From: Collinsella tanakaei
GTDB lineage: Bacteria > Actinomycetota > Coriobacteriia > Coriobacteriales > Coriobacteriaceae
Direction of reading: 5' to 3'
NCBI RefSeq assembly: GCF_030373545.1
Contig: NZ_JAUDCO010000006.1
Coordinates: forward strand, 62,001-126,000
Length of the DNA stretch: 64,000 nucleotides
Part shown: positions 61,116-64,000 of the stretch, one piece after another
Layout of the letters: every line of letters starts with the position of its first letter
Position numbering within the stretch: position 1 is the stretch's first letter
Position numbers and translations under genes: made by a program
The notes under the pieces: generated by a model
The model's input: the letters and a program-made list of their open reading frames with translations, nothing else
Told to the model about the DNA's origin: nothing
Database searches by the model: none

Positions 61116-62114
61116 TTACGCGCCGATCGCGGGAGGCTCGGGCGCCTCGTCGATCTCGGCACGGTCGCCGATGCAGACCTGCCACAGGTCGGCCCACAGG
61201 CCGCTCTCCTCGATCTGCTCGAGGAAGCCGTTCACGAAGGAGACGCCGTCGGAGTCGAGCGGCAGGCCGATGCCGTAGGCGTCAACGGGACCGAACTCCT
61301 CGCCGGCGAGCTTGTACTTGCCGGGGCGCTTGACCATGTCGCTCATGAGCATCGTCACGTCGATGACGTAGGCGTCGACGCGACCCTGCTCGAGGGCGGT
61401 GCGCGCCTCCTCGTCGGTGGTGAACTCCTGGATCTTCGCCTCGGGGGCGTACTCCTCCAGGACGGTCGGGCCCGTGGAGCCAGACTGGGCGGCGACGTTT
61501 TTACCCGCGAGGTCGTCGACCCCGTTGATGTCGCCGTTGTCGGCCATCACGAGGATGCCCTGCTGCGTGGTGTAGTAGGGGCCGGCAAACGAGATGAGCT
61601 TCTTGCGGTCGTCGGTGATCGAGTAGGTGGCAAAGACGGTATCGACCTGGTCGTTCGTGAGGACGGACTCGCGCGTGTCGGACGTGACCTGCGTGAGCTC
61701 ATAGGCGTTCTCGTCACCGAGGATGTAGCGCGTGAGCATCTGGAACAGGCCGGCATCGAAGCCGCGGACCTTGTTGTCCTTCTCGTTCATGAGGCAGAAG
61801 AGCATGGACGTCTGCACGCCGCCGACGCGCAGCTTGCCGGCCTCCTTCACCTTGCTCGCCCACGTGCTGGCCTCGACGGCGGCGGCGTCGGCGACGGGCC
61901 CCGAGGCGACGAGCTCGTCGTACGCCTGCGTATCGAGCTGAATCTCCTCGGTGTCAGAGGACTCGGCGGCGTCGCCCGACCCTTCCGGTGCGGGAGCGTC
62001 AACATCGCCGCAGCCGGCAAGACCGAATGCGGCGACGCCCGCGACGGCGCCGAAGCCGATCAGCGCGCTCCGGCGGTCGATAAGATGCATGTTGTTGCGA
62101 GAGGTGCTGGACAT
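61116..62114 (-). CDS. Polar amino acid-binding lipoprotein
   Basis: A 332-residue extracytoplasmic binding protein. A Tat- or Sec-like start with RR (LIDRRSAL) leads to the lipobox FGLAGC near residues 30-35, so it is a lipoprotein. The mature protein has the type II (glutamine-binding) fold pattern GFDAGLFQML, and an acidic linker after the lipid Cys. ATG 62114 has AAGGA eight bases upstream. The RR in the signal raises the possibility of Tat export. It heads the operon with two permeases, glnQ-like ATPase and the PuuD-like gene. Confidence 0.9.
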   Translation of the reverse strand: MSSTSRNNMHLIDRRSALIGFGAVAGVAAFGLAGCGDVDAPAPEGSGDAAESSDTEEIQLDTQAYDELVASGPVADAAAVEASTWASKVKEAGKLRVGGVQTSMLFCLMNEKDNKVRGFDAGLFQMLTRYILGDENAYELTQVTSDTRESVLTNDQVDTVFATYSITDDRKKLISFAGPYYTTQQGILVMADNGDINGVDDLAGKNVAAQSGSTGPTVLEEYAPEAKIQEFTTDEEARTALEQGRVDAYVIDVTMLMSDMVKRPGKYKLAGEEFGPVDAYGIGLPLDSDGVSFVNGFLEQIEESGLWADLWQVCIGDRAEIDEAPEPPAIGA

Positions 62115-62173
62115 GGGGTTGATCCTTTCAGAAGTGCGCGGACGGCAGCGACCGCGCAAAAGACGGTAGGGTC

Positions 62174-62192
62174 ATTGTAATCGTTAATCATA
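62174..62192 (-). promoter_or_regulatory. Candidate -10 boxes upstream of the binding-protein gene
   Basis: On the minus strand TATGAT (62187-62192) and TACAAT (62174-62179) lie 60-80 bases before the start codon in a visibly AT-rich patch. Neither has a convincing -35. One of them is probably the promoter, possibly activated by a nitrogen regulator. Confidence 0.35.
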
Positions 62193-62270
62193 CCCTTTTA
62201 GTCAGAATTGAAACCGTAACACAAGCGACCCCGCACCCGGTGCACAAGAAATCCCAGCGCATCGACGAGA

Positions 62271-62306
62271 AAGGGGCGGGCGCACCATCGCTGCACGCCC
62301 GCCCTT
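62271..62306 (-). terminator. Terminator after the ABC exporter gene
   Basis: GGGCGGGCG (62274-62282) and CGCCCGCCC (62296-62304) form a perfect 9-bp stem, and on the minus strand CTTTC follows. It lies about 10 bases beyond the exporter stop codon at 62315 and separates it from the amino acid importer operon. Confidence 0.75.
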
Positions 62307-62314
62307 CGCGTGCG

Positions 62315-64000
62315 TTACTCCTCGAACTGGGAGTTATAGAGCTCGGCGTAGAAACCGCCGCGCGCGAGCAGCTCGTCATGCGTGCCCGATTCGACGATGT
62401 CGCCGTCGCGCAGGACCAAGATGACGTCGGCGTTGCGGATGGTCGACAGGCGGTGCGCGATGACGAAGCTCGTCCTGCCCTGCATGAGGGCGTCCATGGC
62501 GCGCTGGATGCGCTCCTCGGTGCGCGTGTCGACGTTGGAGGTCGCCTCGTCGAGGATGAGGATCGGGCGGTCGGCGATGAATGCGCGCGCGATGGTCAAC
62601 AGCTGCTTTTGGCCCTGGCTCACGTTGGAGGCGTCCTCGTTGAGCTCGAAATCGTAGCCGCCGGGAAGCGTGCGGATGAAGTGGTCGGCGAGCGCCGCGC
62701 GGGCAGCCGCGCATACCTCGTCGTCGCTGGCGCCCTCCCGTCCGTAGCGGATGTTCTCGCGCACCGATCCCTTGAACAGCCAGGTGTCCTGCAGGACCAT
62801 GGCGAAGTTGGCACGCAGGTCATCGCGAGCGCAGTCGCGCACGTCGACGCCGTCCACCCGGATCGAGCCGGCGCCGACATCGTAGAAGCGCATGAGCAGC
62901 TTCATGAGGGTCGTCTTGCCGGCACCGGTCGGGCCCACGATGGCGACGGTCTGGCCGGGCTGAATGTCGCAGCTGAAATCATGGATGATCGTCTTATCGG
63001 GAACGTAGCCGAACCGCACGTGCTCGAACTGGACCGCTCCCCTCTCGCGAGCAGGGAGCTCAGGCGTCACGGCATCGGGCGTCTCCTCCTCGCTATCGAG
63101 GAACTCGAAAACGCGCTCCGCCGCCGCGGACAGCATCTGGAGCATGTTGGACACCTGCGTGAGCTGGGTGATGGGCTGCGTGAAGTTGCGGACGTACTGC
63201 ATGAACGCCTGGATGTCACCGACCGTGATCGCGCCGGATATAGCCAGGAAGGCACCGAAGGAGACCACGGCCACATATGCCAGGTTCGCCACGAGGTTCA
63301 TGATGGGCTGCATGAGGCCGGACAGGAACTGCGAGCGCCATCCCGCCTGGAACAGCAGGTCGTTGTCGCCGTCGAAATCGGCCACGGCGCGCTGTTCGCG
63401 ATTGAAGACCTTGATGACGTTTTGCCCCGAGAAGCTCTCCTCGATGATGCCGTCCACGCGACCGAGCAGCGCCTGCTGCTGGCGGAAATAGCGCTGGGAG
63501 ACGCGGACGACGAGAACGACGAGGACGAGCGAGACGGGGACCGTGAGAAACGTCAGGCCCGCCAGCGGAAGCGACACCGAGAGCATCATCACCGTCACGC
63601 CGACAAGTTGCGTCGTAGAGGTGATGAGCTGCGTCACGCACTGGTTGAGCGACTGGCCGACCGTATCGACGTCGTTGGTGATGCGCGACAGGACGTCGCC
63701 CACCGCGTTGCTCTCGAAATACGACAGCGGCATGCGGTCGATCTTCTCGACGATCTCGCGGCGCATGCGATAGCACACGCGCTGCGTGACCCCGGTCATG
63801 AGCCATCCCTGACAGAAGTTGAACGCCGCCGAGGTGACATACAGGCACAGCAGCCCCGCCAAGATGTAGCCGATGCCGGCGAAATCGATCGAGCCGGTGC
63901 CCATCACCTTGGCAGCGACGCCCTCGAACAGCTTGGTGGTGGCCTGACCCAAGATGCGCGGCCCCACGACGTTGAACACGACCGACGCCACAGCGCATAC
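62315..64000 (-). CDS. Heterodimeric ABC exporter half-transporter (TM288/LmrD/BmrD-like), N-terminus off window
   Basis: At least 562 residues are visible; the N-terminus runs off the right edge. It has a transmembrane domain with five or six helices, then an ATPase with Walker A GPTGAGKTT, signature NVSQGQKQLL, Walker B ILILDEATSNVD, and H-loop AHRLSTIRNAD. The signature with SQGQ and the TSNVDTRTE sequence match the TM288/BmrD-type half of heterodimeric exporters. The partner half is likely to be upstream, beyond 64000. The frame is open to the edge, and GTG 63991 is not needed as a start. Substrate unknown; multidrug or lipid export is typical. Confidence 0.92.
   Translation of the reverse strand, partial: VCAVASVVFNVVGPRILGQATTKLFEGVAAKVMGTGSIDFAGIGYILAGLLCLYVTSAAFNFCQGWLMTGVTQRVCYRMRREIVEKIDRMPLSYFESNAVGDVLSRITNDVDTVGQSLNQCVTQLITSTTQLVGVTVMMLSVSLPLAGLTFLTVPVSLVLVVLVVRVSQRYFRQQQALLGRVDGIIEESFSGQNVIKVFNREQRAVADFDGDNDLLFQAGWRSQFLSGLMQPIMNLVANLAYVAVVSFGAFLAISGAITVGDIQAFMQYVRNFTQPITQLTQVSNMLQMLSAAAERVFEFLDSEEETPDAVTPELPARERGAVQFEHVRFGYVPDKTIIHDFSCDIQPGQTVAIVGPTGAGKTTLMKLLMRFYDVGAGSIRVDGVDVRDCARDDLRANFAMVLQDTWLFKGSVRENIRYGREGASDDEVCAAARAALADHFIRTLPGGYDFELNEDASNVSQGQKQLLTIARAFIADRPILILDEATSNVDTRTEERIQRAMDALMQGRTSFVIAHRLSTIRNADVILVLRDGDIVESGTHDELLARGGFYAELYNSQFEE

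Overview
This 64 kb window is a G+C-rich, gene-dense bacterial chromosome segment with no rRNA, tRNA, CRISPR array, IS element or prophage that I can recognise. The gene content fits a Gram-positive actinobacterium: an alaS-ruvX-mltG operon, a SigB/SigF-type stress sigma factor with an RsbW-like partner, a T-box leader before ileS, fakA/asp23, an rpmF-plsX-acpP-rnc-smc-ftsY-ffh block and several aminopeptide/iron ABC systems. The combination of high G+C with Firmicutes-like regulation (T-box with intrinsic terminator) suggests the Coriobacteriia, perhaps Collinsella-like; this is an inference from reading and not a database result.

Layout. 1-4.8 kb (minus): alaS, ruvX, mltG and a YqeG-like HAD phosphatase cut by the left edge, tightly overlapping. 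4.9-8.1 kb (minus): DUF948 protein, RsbW-like anti-sigma, sigma factor and AI-2E-family permease, all joined by start/stop overlaps. 8.2-11.4 kb (minus): rarA, dGTPase and a small A24 prepilin peptidase, which faces a small one-helix membrane protein gene across a region with nested palindromes. 11.9-18.1 kb (minus): a processive-type glycosyltransferase, an RluD-like pseudouridine synthase, lspA and ileS with its T-box leader. 18.2-26.8 kb: MBL hydrolase, Gfo/Idh oxidoreductase, glycerol-dehydrogenase-like enzyme, zinc-ribbon protein, NYN-LOTUS protein, ftsH and a MATE exporter.

26.8-28.95 kb is visibly AT-rich compared with everything around it and carries two divergent genes that I do not recognise, one coding for a secreted protein and one for a membrane-anchored protein. 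It is the best candidate in the window for recently acquired, undescribed biology. It is followed by thyA, a DHFR-flavodoxin fusion and a SpoU-type rRNA methyltransferase in one operon (31.9 to 28.95 kb, minus), and by a YitT-like membrane protein gene facing a MerR regulator over a textbook 19-bp-spacer MerR promoter.

33.9-48.9 kb is a 15 kb co-directional minus-strand block: asp23, fakA, recG, rsmD, coaD, a coiled-coil protein, DUF177, rpmF, plsX, acpP, rnc, smc, ftsY, ffh. It ties together fatty-acid/phospholipid supply (fakA, plsX, acpP), ribosome and RNA work (rsmD, rpmF, rnc), chromosome organisation (smc, recG) and the SRP secretion pathway (ftsY, ffh). An internal promoter and a hairpin flank rpmF.

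49.1-52.2 kb (plus) holds SixA-like phosphatase, MIF-like tautomerase, acyl-ACP thioesterase, zinc-ribbon protein and HAD hydrolase genes. 52.2-54.2 kb (minus) has a small membrane protein and two overlapping Nudix genes including nudC. 54.35-57.8 kb (plus) is an iron/cobalamin-type ABC importer whose ATPase has an unusual C-terminal extension. 57.8-62.1 kb (minus) is a glutamine/polar amino acid ABC importer followed by a PuuD-like gamma-glutamyl hydrolase. The right edge cuts a half-transporter of a heterodimeric ABC exporter.
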